Program-made: the position numbers and the translations under genes
The notes under the pieces: generated by a model
Databases searched by the model: none
What the model saw: the letters and a program-made list of their open reading frames with translations, nothing else
Told to the model about the DNA's origin: nothing
In this document: one piece after another, positions 55,154 to 63,478 of the stretch
How the letters are laid out: each line of letters starts with the position of its first letter
Numbering within the stretch: position 1 is the first letter of the stretch
NCBI RefSeq assembly: GCF_004664715.2
Contig: NC_051079.1
Coordinates: 54,750,503 to 54,814,502, forward strand
DNA length: 64,000 nt
Reading direction: 5' to 3'
Source of the DNA: Peromyscus leucopus
Taxonomy: Eukaryota; Chordata; Mammalia; Rodentia; Cricetidae

Positions 55154-58100
55154 GTATGGTAGCATATAACTGTAATCCCAACACTTGAGAGGTAGAGACA
55201 GAGGAGAGTCAGAAGTTCAAAGCCAGCCTGAGCTACATTGAACCTCCCTCCCCCTTTTAAGTATTTATTTATTTTTTTTTTGCTAGTACAAGCCTATAAT
55301 CCAAAGGTCAGGATGGGATCACAAGTTTGAGAGCTGCTTTTCCCTATACTTAAATATTAATTGCCTATAGATGAAGCTAATTTAGAAGATTATTTACAGT
55401 TATAAGACATTGACTTGGGTTGAAGAACAGCTGCTTTGAGAAGGTGCCCCTAGAAAAGAGGTGGAGTTAGGAAAGGAAGCCTAGGGCTACTGAGGGACGG
55501 AGCCAGGATGTGCCAATGAGATTGGAGAGTCACTCTGGGCGGGGCCAAGCCTGTGACTGCAGCAGACAGGGCTTGTGGGAGTGAAGGCTGAAGAGCGACC
55601 TGGAGGTCACTGGCAGTGACGGGTATGGGAGCTGTGTATCCTTGTCCAGAGCCGTGTAGGAGGAGCCAAAGACCCAGAGGTACTTTCAAAGGTGGCGTGG
55701 CTTCCAAAGAGGGCAGGTATTTTAACTTACCATTCCCTGGAGACACTCCTGTGTGGCCAACGCTTCCCCACTCCCAGGCCCGCACTCAAAGGTTATGCAC
55801 ACACTCTGTTGAGTAGGAAAGGCGAGCAGAGCCGGGTGCCTAGCTCTCTGGCCCTTGTCAGCTAGCCTCCATGCCGTGCTTACATGCAAAGTAGTTCCAA
55901 GTGCAGGTGAAGTATGACCGCTGTGTGGTGACTGTTACCTTGAAAACTCAGTCACGCATCAACAAGGGGACCCTTTCAATGCTGGGGAGCAGCGTCATCT
56001 GCTGCCACCAGGCTGGCACTCCACTGAAGCCTAACCCCCCCCCCAGTCTGTTTTGCTGGGGGGGGGCACCTCTCACTTCTGGTTTGTCATCCAAGGGACT
56101 CAATCCCAGGGATGCAGCAGCGTCTATAGCACGGTCCAGCTGAAGGCCACGTGTTCATGTTAAGGCCTTCCGTGGCTCTGGTGCCCTTGGGGTCTCGAGT
56201 ACTTCCTAATCTGCAGCCCTCAGGGGGAATCGGGCTGGAAAGAGGGTCCTCTGAGAAATAGGCTCTGATATTGACCCGGAAGTCCTGGTATGTGACGGCC
56301 ACAGCTGCAGCCTGTGACCTGAGCCATCAGAAAGCTTGCGGCGCTGGGCCCATTGCCAACCTGACTGAGGGAAAGCTCTGAGGAGCCTGCCTAGGGAGCA
56401 AGCAGCCTTGGCCTTGCCTTTCGGGGTTCCTGCACAGGATTCTGCTCGCGGTCGGTCTGGGTTGGTGTTTTTTTTTTCCCTGTGAGTTAACAGTGCTTGG
56501 TTCTGTTTCCTTGCCTCCTTCCTCTTTGTCAGCTCCTGTGATCTTTACAGAAAGGAGAGATTATTTTGAGACCCAGGGACAAGCTGACAGAACTAAAGCC
56601 ACAGTCCTATAAACCATCCCTCTACCACTGGCTCACCCTGCTGTTGTCTGCCGGGAGCTCAAGCAGGAGACCGGATGGGGGTGGGGGGTGTTAGTACTGC
56701 TGAAAGGTTGTGTCTGTGTGGCAGCTGTGGTCAGGGAAGGTGGGGGTCTGTGACGTCATCTACTGGGTCCTCCACATACATCCTCAAACAGGGATTGGCC
56801 ATCATCAAAGTCTCTACCTGCTTAGGTTGCCGAGAGCCAGGAGTGTGGTTGTTAAAATCATCCCTAATTAGTAGTACGTGGTTATTGTTACATTGTATCA
56901 GTCTTACCAGGGCTTTCCAGTGGTCATTGTTACATTGTATCAGTCTTACCAGGGCTTCCAGTGGTCATTGTTACATTGTATCAGTCTTACCAGGGCTTTC
57001 CAGTGATCATTGTTACATTGTATCAGTCTTACCAGGGCTCCAGTGGTCATTGTTACATTGTATCAGTCTTACCAGGGCTTTCCAGTGATCATTGTTACAT
57101 TGTATCAGTCTTACCAGGGCTCCAGTGGTCATTGTTACATTGTATCAGTCTTACCAGGGCTTTCCAGTGATCATTGTTACATTGTATCAGTCTTACCACT
57201 GGCTTCCAGAGCCCTGCTGTTGCTTCAAGTTAGCAGTCTTACAAGCGTGGCTAGCTAAGTCTGTTTATACTGGAAGCTGTGAGTGAAACTGGAAGGTCAT
57301 TTTGAAAGTCAAACCCAACCAGAGTGCAGAAAGGTCCCTGTGTCCTGGAGGGGAGCCTTCACACAACCACACACACGGCTTCTGAGAACTGGTATCCCTA
57401 CGTCATGTGTAACCCGAATTCCGTCCGTCTTCCCTTGCAGATTCCCAACTGTGGCAGTCAGCATCGGATTTGCTGTTCACCAGGAGGTAATGTGACCCTG
57501 CTCACTTGGTTTCAGCCTCTGCATTGCCCTTTACGTGTGCCTTAACCATGACTAGTACATTCAAGTATGTGTTTCTCAAATCCAAGGATGTAAAGAACCA
57601 CAGGCAGATTTTTGTAGGGGTGTGGGTTGCGGGGCTTATCTCCCAGGCTGGGCTGCCTCTTGTTTTTTACTGGGGTCTAGTCATAGCTGCTATGGAAAGT
57701 GATGTTCTGAGCAGATGGTCAGAATGAGTCTCCATCTGACCCCGAGAGCGTGTGATCTAGTCACAAACAAGGGAGCTCCTATTTTGGGATGACATTTTTT
57801 AATCTCAATATTCTATTCTTCTTTCCCTCCTGGCTATTAGTATGAGAACGTGGCCCCGTCAGGATTCCCAGAGACTTTCTGAACTAAGCCATAGCATAAG
57901 ACCTGAAGGAAAGGCAGGGGGTGGAGGCTTATGTAGGAAGATGGCCAGAGCCTTAATTTCTTGTAATAGTATGAGCAGAGTTGGGGCTCCATGTCTTCTG
58001 TAACTGGCCCCCTTCAGAACAGCATAGCATTGCCATCCTCAGTATCAATATACATTCCCCGCATGGGAACAAGAGTTTGCACACACCTCAAAATTTAATA

Positions 58101-59371
58101 TTGCCAGTTGGGTAAGGAATTGATGAGCCATTGGTTTCTCTGTTCGATGTTGTCACGGAGACCAGCGAGCATGGATTTTCTCCCGATCACCAGCTTATTG
58201 TAATAAGAGTCAGGGTTGCCAGGAAAGAAGATTGGGGGCCACAAAGGTCAGCCAGGTCCTCGGCACGGCTGAGCCCTAGTGTTATGTCCTGTATGTGTTT
58301 CTAGTTACAAAGCACAAGAATACTTCCTTTAGTCGTGGGCCAACCTAGGAAGCAACTCTCACTTCCCACCGGCCCACAGGACATTTCCCTTGAGCTGGGG
58401 CCTCATCACAGGTGGCCAAGACCCACACAGTTCTGATAGCTAGATGTGGGTATCATCTTGTAGCCAGAGTCCTGGGGGTGGAGGTGGGGGCGGCGGCAAG
58501 TAAGTCTTGCGAGAGAGCCACACACTGTTGGGAAGTCGCCTCTGGAAATAAAGCCTGTTCTATGGGCTGGGTATCCATTTCTGGGTGGCTAAGCTTACCT
58601 CAGGGCTACCTAAGACTCTGCTGAGGCATCCTGACGTCCCTAAAGATGGGCACGTGGCACCTGATACCACGCATGGGGGGTATTAACTCCAGGTGGTGAA
58701 AAGCAAGCGGAAGAGGAAACCGCAGTGCTGGGCGGGAGGCTTGTCCCTTCCATGGTGGCCTCTACTTGTTAAGAGGCTTTGTCTATTGTCGCTGGTGATT
58801 CTGCTGCACAGGGACCCTCTCTGGGCAGTAGCCACACTCCGTAGGGCTGTTCATGGGTTCCTGGGTCTGTTGGCTCTATGAGTGTATGCTCAGCTCTTCT
58901 CACACCAGCAACCTGGAAAAAGCTTAAGGTGTTTTTTCAGTCAGTTAGTCTTTTTGCCAGAGCGAGCTGGGAGAGAAAGCAGCCATTCTAAAGAATGAAA
59001 CTTTCACTACTTTATTATGATAACTTTAATATAGTTTTATTGGTGTTAATGCAGTTTTAATATGTTCACCTAAGAAACGGCTGGCTTTCATATCCAGGTG
59101 TAGTTTGAAGTTGGCTTTTCTCCATTCCCTTTTGGAAGGCAGTTTCTGTCCCCTTGTCAGGGGACTGGTTCCAGCTCTAAGAGGAGCCTTCACCGTGTTT
59201 AGATCGCTGTTACTTCTGGGTCGAGGAGTGACGTGCGTTCGCTTTCTTCCTGCCCCTTATAGCTGGAATTCGGAGTGATTCACCACTGCACAGAGGAACG
59301 GCTGTACACCGGCAGGCGGGGCCAGGGCGCCTTTTGCAATGGCCAGCGGCTCCAGGTCTCCAGGGAGACAG
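36747..59371 (+). CDS. IMPA2: Inositol monophosphatase 2, 5' part (5 exons, spliced; 3' end outside window)
   Basis: The coding sequence joins 36747-36851, 47620-47753, 54571-54675, 57441-57486 and 59263-59371. The spliced frame gives 166 residues plus the first base of codon 167. Family knowledge: IMPA2 is a cytosolic, Mg-dependent phosphatase that hydrolyses inositol monophosphates to free inositol, belongs to the lithium-sensitive FIG superfamily and is active as a dimer. Seen here: FIAEE (E84, a probable metal ligand) and WIIDPIDGT (residues 101-109; D104 and D107 correspond to metal ligands of IMPA1). All donors begin GT and all acceptors end AG, and the phases agree across every junction. 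The protein closely resembles my memory of mammalian IMPA2, and the exon order matches the known eight-exon gene. Human IMPA2 is 288 residues, so the last part, including the third metal-binding Asp, lies beyond 64000. No disabling mutation is seen. Confidence 0.96.
37765..37830 (+). repeat. ID-like SINE fragment
   Basis: tggtgctggggaatgcagcccagtggtacag without a clear B box. Confidence 0.45.
38619..38682 (+). repeat. 32-bp tandem duplication
   Basis: ccaatgctctatttt...gggctcctctc occurs twice, starting at 38619 and 38651, with four differences. Confidence 0.9.
38985..39180 (-). repeat. ID-like end and diverged B1, antisense
   Basis: ctctaccactgagccacacccc and, from 39090, tttagcccaggttagcctcatg to gtaggtgtgcac. 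Confidence 0.65.
41130..41275 (+). repeat. Diverged tandem duplication, period about 82 bp
   Basis: ggtagaattagaatctc...gggctta (from about 41135) recurs as ggtagaatgattagaaccc...gggcttt (from about 41217). Confidence 0.8.
41505..41680 (-). repeat. B2 SINE, antisense
   Basis: tttattatgtatacagcatg to ctgagccatctctccagcccc. It contains ccagaagagggc at 41554-41565. Confidence 0.94.
41681..42944 (+). other. IMPA2 intron 1, unassigned middle part
   Basis: Mostly unassigned. A B1-tail-like string (agcaagaccctgactcc) is near 42220. The 41975-42193 interval is open on both strands, but no family is recognised. Confidence 0.35.
42945..43405 (-). mobile_element. MaLR-type repeat, antisense arm of an inverted pair, with nested B1
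   Basis: ggaggtgtggccttg, gataatggactaaacctc, then (after a B1) agcaatagaaaccctaac. It is the reverse of the next element. The B1 at about 43213-43345 sits inside it. Confidence 0.7.
43213..43345 (+). repeat. B1 SINE, internally deleted
   Basis: ggggcagtggtggtgcacgc jumps directly to ggtggatctctgtgagt, lacking the cctttaatcc segment. Tail gaaaaaccctgtctc plus A's. Confidence 0.88.
43406..43730 (+). mobile_element. MaLR-type repeat, sense arm of an inverted pair
   Basis: caccatggccaaggcaactc, ttagtccattatcatgg, gagagctacatcctgatcc, ccaacaaggccacgcctcc and attctcattcaaaccacc. Confidence 0.7.
43731..45593 (+). other. IMPA2 intron 1, mostly unique, with (CA)n
   Basis: A (CA)n lies at about 44960-45007. 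Otherwise SINE-free for about 1.8 kb, with no exon recognised. Confidence 0.4.
44960..45007 (+). repeat. (CA)n microsatellite
   Basis: 24 uninterrupted CA units. Confidence 0.97.
45594..45905 (+). mobile_element. Solo-LTR-like repeat related to the LTR at 18120-18465
   Basis: aggaagtatagtataggcagg, tagatttatagaaatgg, agctagcaagaagctgagcc and atataagcttctgtgtg run in the same order as the reverse strand of 18120-18465. Ends are approximate, and no target duplication was found. Confidence 0.65.
45906..46267 (+). other. Intron 1, T-rich unassigned DNA
   Basis: T-rich stretch near 45965-46080. No feature can be supported. Confidence 0.3.
46268..46455 (+). repeat. B2/B3 SINE
   Basis: gggccagatagatgagtcagc opening, gaggacctgagtttgatatc, and an A-rich end. 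Confidence 0.75.
46485..46562 (+). repeat. Small tandem duplication
   Basis: ttggcatcattagtacatagt occurs twice about 36 bases apart. Confidence 0.8.
46640..46866 (-). repeat. B3-like SINE, antisense, with (GT)n
   Basis: A/T-rich end, (GT)n at about 46682-46719, ggagaccaatggacagcttgg and ttgagccaacttgccagtcc. Confidence 0.65.
46867..47619 (+). other. IMPA2 intron 1, 3' end
   Basis: SINE-free sequence before exon 2, ending in a pyrimidine tract and AG at 47618-47619. Confidence 0.5.
47620..47753 (+). CDS. IMPA2: IMPA2 exon 2 (residues 36-79 plus two bases of codon 80)
   Basis: The acceptor is a pyrimidine-rich tract ending ttctttcag, and the donor is CAG|gtaagg. The exon encodes [10 protein letters not shown], then [20 protein letters not shown] and a [10 protein letters not shown] segment. 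In the IMPase family the [11 protein letters not shown] stretch belongs to the first helical layer and includes the conserved threonine-rich loop near the active site. The exon is 134 bases and ends after two bases of an Arg codon. Exon 3 completes that codon with G. Confidence 0.96.
47754..48214 (+). other. IMPA2 intron 2, 5' part
   Basis: No repeat recognised until the antisense L1. T-rich near 48170-48210. Confidence 0.4.
48215..48600 (-). mobile_element. L1 UTR fragment, antisense
   Basis: tatttatacatgtttgtaat, attttgatcatattcactcc and acccccttccacctcc are typical antisense rodent L1 UTR. The part after 48400 is less certain. Confidence 0.6.
48783..48860 (+). repeat. (CA)n microsatellite with CG interruptions
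   Basis: CA repeats, later mixed with cgcaca units. Confidence 0.96.
48861..49525 (+). other. IMPA2 intron 2, unassigned
   Basis: A T run lies at 49021-49048. Possible antisense B2/B3 remnant at 49055-49130. Nothing else recognised. Confidence 0.3.
49526..49786 (+). CDS. Unrecognised 86-codon ORF, possible retroelement or pseudogene remnant
   Basis: An ATG-started frame of 86 codons lies in intron 2 of IMPA2. Its protein has a polar N-terminal half ([20 protein letters not shown]) and a hydrophobic C-terminal half ([20 protein letters not shown]) that could be one membrane segment. It reads less like chance translation than most open frames here, with mixed residues and no simple repeat. 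I do not recognise the family. It stands about 400 bases before an LTR-like element with a B2 between them, so a piece of ERV internal sequence is possible. A functional gene is not supported. Confidence 0.2.
   Translation: MTSHKDAELVKWDLLRAAGRYHKNSAGYGKVTTWRDQGIPPEEAKSQGVFGVIWLVTYQLYSVMKIMCDFIVFPIDFFLRRANSVD
49954..50147 (+). repeat. B2 SINE with perfect 16-bp target duplication
   Basis: aaagaaagcctggtgg occurs at 49954-49969 and 50132-50147. The B2 between starts gggctggagagatggctcag and ends aataaataaatctttaa plus A's. It lacks part of the usual 3' region. The insertion looks recent. Confidence 0.95.
50148..50870 (+). mobile_element. LTR-like element with purine-rich U3, TATA box and ATTAAA
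   Basis: The purine-rich segment 50240-50550 has repeated agatggg/aagaac units. Then come a TATA box tataaagg (50559-50566) and ATTAAA (50583-50588), and a U5-like part. This order is that of a retroviral LTR. Sequence on its left (50148-50240) may be ERV internal DNA. Edges uncertain. Confidence 0.5.
50935..51020 (-). repeat. ID/B4-like SINE, antisense
   Basis: agccactgagctaaaccccc end and gagcatgctacacaag. Confidence 0.6.
51110..51480 (+). mobile_element. MaLR-type repeat
   Basis: gctgtgaagagacaccgtgacc, gaaaacatttaattggggc, ctccagcaaggccacacccac (duplicated once) and cattctcattcagaccacc. Confidence 0.7.
51495..52620 (-). mobile_element. Old L1 ORF2 fragment, antisense, degenerate
   Basis: On the + strand the order atagaatcacatcatctac, ggtggctccttccttg, tttgtcaaatgtctttttt, tgttgaaccagctttgtgtcc, tccagtttgggtattattt and tctaattttattaatttgc follows the reverse of mammalian L1 ORF2 through the reverse-transcriptase region. 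Many indels. A degenerate antisense B1 remnant lies near 52262-52318. Confidence 0.75.
52621..53221 (+). other. IMPA2 intron 2, unassigned
   Basis: SINE-free stretch with no supported exon. ORFs here are short. Confidence 0.35.
53222..53415 (+). repeat. B2 SINE
   Basis: ggggactggagagatggccc to cacataaaataaaattt plus A's. Confidence 0.93.
53416..53774 (+). other. IMPA2 intron 2, unassigned
   Basis: Nothing recognised beyond an (AT)n of about 12 bases near 53427. Confidence 0.3.
53775..53940 (+). repeat. B1 SINE
   Basis: gctgggcagtggtggcccac head and cacagagaaaccctgtctgg tail. Confidence 0.93.
53941..54570 (+). other. IMPA2 intron 2, 3' end
   Basis: SINE-free, ending in the acceptor of exon 3. 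A G-run (gggggggg) lies near 54448. Confidence 0.45.
54571..54675 (+). CDS. IMPA2: IMPA2 exon 3 with the DPIDGT metal-binding motif (residues 80-114)
   Basis: The exon follows the acceptor ccccagcag and ends at CAG|gtaagg. It encodes [18 protein letters not shown], then [14 protein letters not shown]. The WIIDPIDGT stretch matches the inositol monophosphatase signature. Its two Asp residues and the intervening Ile carbonyl coordinate catalytic Mg in family structures, and the preceding Glu of AEE is another ligand. All of these are intact, so the enzyme should be active if the remaining exons are normal. The acceptor contains two consecutive CAGs at 54565-54570, so an alternative in-frame three-base addition is possible. 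Confidence 0.97.
54828..54955 (+). repeat. B1 SINE, diverged
   Basis: ggcgatggtggcacacacc head, truncated tail. Confidence 0.85.
55035..55245 (+). repeat. B1 fragments separated by (GT)n
   Basis: 55050-55105 is a B1 distal half (gtgagttctggtccagcc to agaccctatctc). (GT)n occupies about 55106-55151. A B1-like part follows (ataactgtaatcccaac to gagctaca). Confidence 0.8.
55246..56877 (+). other. IMPA2 intron 3, middle part, mostly unique
   Basis: No SINE recognised for about 1.6 kb. Two C/G homopolymer runs near 56033-56060 sit close together in inverted order. Confidence 0.4.
56878..57205 (+). repeat. Minisatellite of 40-42 bp units, eight copies, intron 3
   Basis: The anchor ttgttacattgtatcag starts at 56885, 56927, 56968, 57010, 57050, 57092, 57132 and 57174. 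Spacings are 42, 41, 42, 40, 42, 40 and 42. From the third copy, long units with gatca alternate with short ones with ggtca, giving an 82-bp higher-order unit. The frames in it are open, but only as a repeat effect. Confidence 0.96.
57206..57440 (+). other. IMPA2 intron 3, 3' end
   Basis: Unique sequence between the minisatellite and exon 4. Confidence 0.5.
57441..57486 (+). CDS. IMPA2: IMPA2 exon 4, 46-base micro-size exon (residues 115-130)
   Basis: A short exon lies between the acceptor tcccttgcag and the donor GAG|gtaatg. It completes the Arg codon begun in exon 3 and encodes [15 protein letters not shown]. This segment follows the DPIDGT loop in IMPases and forms a core beta strand. The exon ends in phase 0. 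A tandem minisatellite lies only about 235 bases upstream in intron 3. Confidence 0.95.
57487..59262 (+). other. IMPA2 intron 4, unique DNA
   Basis: About 1.8 kb without any SINE I can recognise. GC-rich patch near 58475-58500. No extra exon supported. Confidence 0.5.
59263..59371 (+). CDS. IMPA2: IMPA2 exon 5 (residues 131-166 plus one base of codon 167)
   Basis: The acceptor is tgccccttatag and the donor is ACAG|gtgggg. The exon encodes [20 protein letters not shown], then [16 protein letters not shown]. The conserved G-A-F-x-N-G motif of the IMPase family is present. The trailing G should start an Asp codon completed by exon 6. I find no match for exon 6 in the remaining 4.6 kb, so intron 5 runs off the right edge. 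Confidence 0.95.
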
Positions 59372-61299
59372 GTGGGGTTCATTCAGCTCATCTCAGGTTG
59401 ATTCAGATAGAGACAGGTGAATGGGAAGTGTCACAGACTGGGGCAGCGATCGAGAGGTCTAGCTCTTTTTAGGGGATGCCACGTCCCTAGGGGAAATGGA
59501 CACAACTTATTCTGTGTAGTGGCAATGCCCGAGTGGTCAGGAGCTTTGAATGCGTTATTATGTCCTCTTGTATCTGTCTTTAAAGTGGCAGTTAGTGGTT
59601 ACAGTTTGGTCCTGGTGGGACTAAGAGAGCAGCCAAGGCCGAGGGCCTGCAGAGCATCCCAGCACAGCTCCGCGGTACCCATGGCCACAGCCATTCGAAT
59701 TTGGTCTCTGACCTGGGTGTTAGAAGGGTAAGCGTGGTGGGGATGAACTAGGTAGAGAAGCAGTGTTTGCACGTGCTCGGTCCTACCACCAAGATTATGG
59801 CTGTCAGTGTACGGGTTCAAGGACATTCGTTGACTTGTGGGAGCTACCCTGTGGAGCTGCCCGCCACTAACAGTGTGCCAGCTGGGGGTTCTCCCGCCTC
59901 CCTTTGTCCCACGGTGACTAAACTCATATCATTTGTGTGCGTATAGGACAGGTAGGGCGAGCAACAGAGAGATGCCAGGATTTTTGTGTATGTTGGCGAG
60001 GTGGAGACATGGCAGTGTGCAGATTTGGAGGAGAAGAGAAAGGAGGGAATCTGGAAGAGAGGCAGCTGTGGGAGAGGAAGACTTTAAAAGACCCTGCGCT
60101 GTGGCCATGGCCACGGCCACGTAGTTGAGTTTGGAAGGGTAGTGAGAGCTGGGAATGGAACTGGGGATGGAGTGCCTGCCCCACGTGCCTCCCTCGCTCC
60201 GCAGCACTGGGCAGGACATGGGTGACAATCCTCTGCTCTCAGCTCACTTGGTGTCAGAGGCTGCTTGCCATAAAGTGTCCCAGAGTCAGTCCTTGCTTGC
60301 TGTTTACTGATCCTGGCATCCGTGCCCAGGTGACAGCACTTGGCTCCCGGCCTGTCTGCCGCCTTTGAGAGCCTCTTCTCTGTGCCCACCGCGGGTTTAT
60401 CTTTTCACAGTTCCTTCCCATGCACCCCTTCCGCCCTGTGTCCCACTGTTCCATCCTCCCTAGTTAACGCTGGTGTCCCTCGCCAGCCTCGTCACCATCA
60501 AGGGCAGCACGAGCCCACTGCCCTCCTGGGTGAAGGCACTGCGTGTGGATGTGCTCATAGGCCTTTGGAGAGCAGTTGTGAGAGTCAGACGTGGACCCAG
60601 AACAGAGGGAGGGGAACTCACGGGGACCCTGTGAGGCACCCCCACAGGACGATTGGCCAGTCAGTTCTCTGACCCGAGAGTGGCCAGGAAAGAGTCCCTG
60701 CCCCATGTCTCCCTCTGCCCCGGTTTAGTTTGGCTGTGGAGTGGTTTTAATGCCAGCCATGCTGGCAGATGGCACCGGGCCAAGCCTCGCTGGGAAAGGC
60801 AGGGCGAGGAAGCCAGCCATTAAACATGCTCGGGTGAACTTTGCTCCAGATTTCATTTGATATAACCCGAACTATTCACACACCCGCTTCCTGGTTGGCT
60901 GCCTTCACAGTTCATCCGGTGGTGACTGCAGGCTCGGGTAGATCCACCCACCTCTGCTCTGGCACCTCCTAACCGCACAAGGGTGAGACTTAGTCAGACT
61001 TTCACATTACCGGGCCCCAGAAAGTACTGGGGACCGGGTACAAAGAAACCACTGCCCCTAAAGGCCTCCCACCTTCCTTCTGCACACTGCCACACTGTCC
61101 TCACCTGGCCACAGCACGCTTGTGACTCTTCAGTCCGATGTGCCGTTCTCCGCTCTGGTCACAGGCGTCAGTGTTCTGGGCAGGATGCAGATGAGCATCC
61201 TGACTCCTGAGGTGCCACCCCGAGCAAGTCAGGTGACCTCTCAGAACTCAAGCTGGCATGCTCAAAAGCAGCTTCAGGTGGAAGAGTGAGTGAGTTGTG
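59372..61299 (+). other. IMPA2 intron 5, 5' part, SINE-poor
   Basis: About 1.9 kb of mostly unique sequence. 61195-61255 may be a diverged MIR (gagcaagtcaggtgacctctcag). No exon 6 signature is found. Confidence 0.45.
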
Positions 61300-61545
61300 G
61301 AAGCCGGGTGTGAGCTTGGAGGACTTTAATTCCAGGCCTTTCAGGGCAGAAGCAGGTGGATCTGTGTGAGTTCAAGACCATCCTGGTCTGCATGGCGAAT
61401 TACAGGACTACCAGAGCCACATAATAGGGAGAGAACCCATCTTTAAAATGATAAAATAAAATAAAGCTGTGATTGTAGGTAGCAGGGGTGTGGTGGTGCG
61501 TGCCTGTGATCCAGCACTTGGGAGGTACAGCAGGTCTGAAGTCTT
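61300..61545 (+). repeat. B1 SINE and B1 fragment
   Basis: 61305-61460 is a diverged B1 (gtgagttcaagaccatcctgg). 61485-61545 is a second B1 head (ggtgtggtggtgcgtgcc). Confidence 0.75.
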
Positions 61546-61589
61546 TAACTGTTGGGAAAGATACAAGTTTTCCAAAGTTCTCTTCTTTT

Positions 61590-61705
61590 GTTTTGATGTT
61601 TGAAACCAGCTCTCAGTGATGTAGACCAGACCTGCCTTAAATTCGCCTCCAGCTCTGGCTGCTCAGTGCTGGATCACAGGCATACACTACCACCCCAGCA
61701 CAAGT
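61590..61705 (-). repeat. Diverged B1 SINE, antisense
   Basis: gtagaccagacctgccttaa to ggcatacactaccaccc. Confidence 0.7.
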
Positions 61706-61824
61706 GCTCCCAAATTCCAAGCCCTACTTGAATTTATATCTGCTGATGTTGGTAATTTGTGGGCTCACTTTTTCTCTTCCAAATACTCAAGTCATAATAG
61801 TTTTAGTTTATCAAAATCCTCTGG

Positions 61825-61960
61825 CAGCTGGGTGTGGAGGTGTACACCTTTAATCCCAGCACTCCGGAGGCAGAGCCAGGCAGATCTCGGAGTTTGAGAC
61901 CAGCCTAATCTACAGAGTGAGTTCCAGGACAGCCAGGACTACACAGAGAAAACAAAACAG
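61825..61960 (+). repeat. B1 SINE
   Basis: cagctgggtgtggaggtgtac head and cacagagaaaac tail. Confidence 0.9.
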
Positions 61961-61981
61961 AGCAAAAACTCTATTCTTATG

Positions 61982-62180
61982 GGGGCTGGAGAGATGGCTC
62001 AGTGGTTAAGAGCACTGAGTGCTTTTCCAAAGTCAGGTTCAATTCCCAGCACCCACGTGGCAGCTCACAACTGTCTGTAGCTCCAGTTCTAGGGAACCTG
62101 ATTCCCTCATATGACATACATACAGGCAAAACACCAATGCAAGTGAAATAATATTTTCTTTAAATCTTAAAAAAAAAAAA
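61982..62180 (+). repeat. B2 SINE
   Basis: ggggctggagagatggctcag to aatgcaagtgaaataat plus A's. Confidence 0.93.
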
Positions 62181-62187
62181 AAATTCC

Positions 62188-62316
62188 ACCGGGCGGCCTT
62201 TAATCCCAGCACTCAGGAGGCAGAGCCAGGGGATCTCTGTGAGTTCGAGGCCAGCCTGGTCTACAGAGCGAGTTCCAGGACAGGCACCAAAGCTATACAG
62301 AGAAACCCTGTCTCAA

Positions 62317-62364
<48 letters not shown>

Positions 62365-62365
62365 C
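62188..62365 (+). repeat. B1 SINE with (AAT)n tail
   Basis: The head is shortened (ccgggcggcctttaatccc), the tail is agagaaaccctgtctc, and about 15 AAT units end at 62363. Confidence 0.95.
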
Positions 62366-62924
62366 CTCTGGCTGCTTGCCTCCTTACTGTAAAGGTTATT
62401 TCCAAAGAAAAATCTACATATAGTTCAAGATCTGATGCATTTGATAATATGCTCCATAGTTATGAAGGACACCTGCCGTTTTCCTGCTGTGTGTGACAGG
62501 AGAACTTCGTGTCTATTCCCGCCAGCTGGGATGGTGAGGCCACGGACCACTTTGGTGGGGACCCCCACGTCCCATGCTTGCCGTTGTCCGCTGAGCGCGC
62601 AGGGCAGCGTAGTGAGGAGGACACCCGCATCCCGATGTGATGGGGGAGATGCTGACGGAGCAGCCATTGGAGAGTGATGAGAACCAGGCTCTAGAGTAAC
62701 GTCCTAGTTGACCCCTCGGGACGGGTTCATGAGAACAGTGTCGCCTGACTTCCTTGTGTTCATTGCAACTTATCATTGGCCTTTTGCTTGTAAGTTTGTT
62801 TTTCTGGCCATAAAATCCAAGGCTCGCCTCTTCTGTGTCGAATGTCTGACATGTCCCCATGGGGCACTGGCAGATAGTGTTGGTGAAAGTGAACAGTTCA
62901 AAACTGAATTTCTTTTTAAGACGG
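62366..62924 (+). other. IMPA2 intron 5, unassigned
   Basis: CpG-containing patch near 62570-62640. No exon recognised. Confidence 0.3.
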
Positions 62925-63018
62925 GTCAGTCGCACTGCGTAACGCAGACTGGGAACTCGGCCTTCCTGCCTCTCCCTTCTGAATGCCGGGGTTACAGAAG
63001 TGCCACCATGCCTGGTGA
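62925..63018 (-). repeat. Diverged B1 SINE, antisense
   Basis: cgcactgcgtaacgcagactgg to gtgccaccatgcctgg. Confidence 0.7.
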
Positions 63019-63344
63019 CAGCTTCATTTTCTTCCGCTTGTAAAGGATGTTGGTGTTTCTTCCTGGATGCACCTTTTGGTGTTTGGTGGTTTTAGAGGGG
63101 TTTGTGGGGTGTTTTCTGTGTTTTGTCTCTAGACTGCCCTAGTTTTCTTGAGGTAGACTTCAGAGCCCAGTCAGCTCTCCTGGGGATGTGGTTCTCTGAT
63201 TGTTTCAGATCTCTTTTTACATCAAACGTATTCTTGAATTATAATTGCCAGTATTTGTGTTTCTTAACTCTACCGTTTGTGCTCTGTCTTGGGGGACATC
63301 GATTATAGGATGTCCTTTCCTTACAAATCTGTTACATGCAGATG
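63019..63344 (+). other. IMPA2 intron 5, T/G-rich
   Basis: Unassigned T/G-rich sequence, possibly an old L1. Confidence 0.25.
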
Positions 63345-63478
63345 TCTTCATGGTCCAGAAGAGGTCATCTAGTCTCCTGAAGCTACAGCGGTTTCCAGCC
63401 ATCCAGTGTGGGTGCTGGGAACCAAACTGTGGTCCTCTGGAAGAGAAAGAAGTTTAATCACCGAGCTAGCCTCTAGCG
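63345..63478 (-). repeat. B2/B3 SINE, antisense, diverged
   Basis: ggtccagaagaggtcatctag, gtgtgggtgctgggaacc and ccgagctagcc. Confidence 0.65.

Noticed and set aside
56675..57286. Overlapping open frames with repeated peptide units in all three + frames
   Set aside because: They are the translation of the 40-42 bp minisatellite, which lacks stops in its unit. Nothing indicates a protein.
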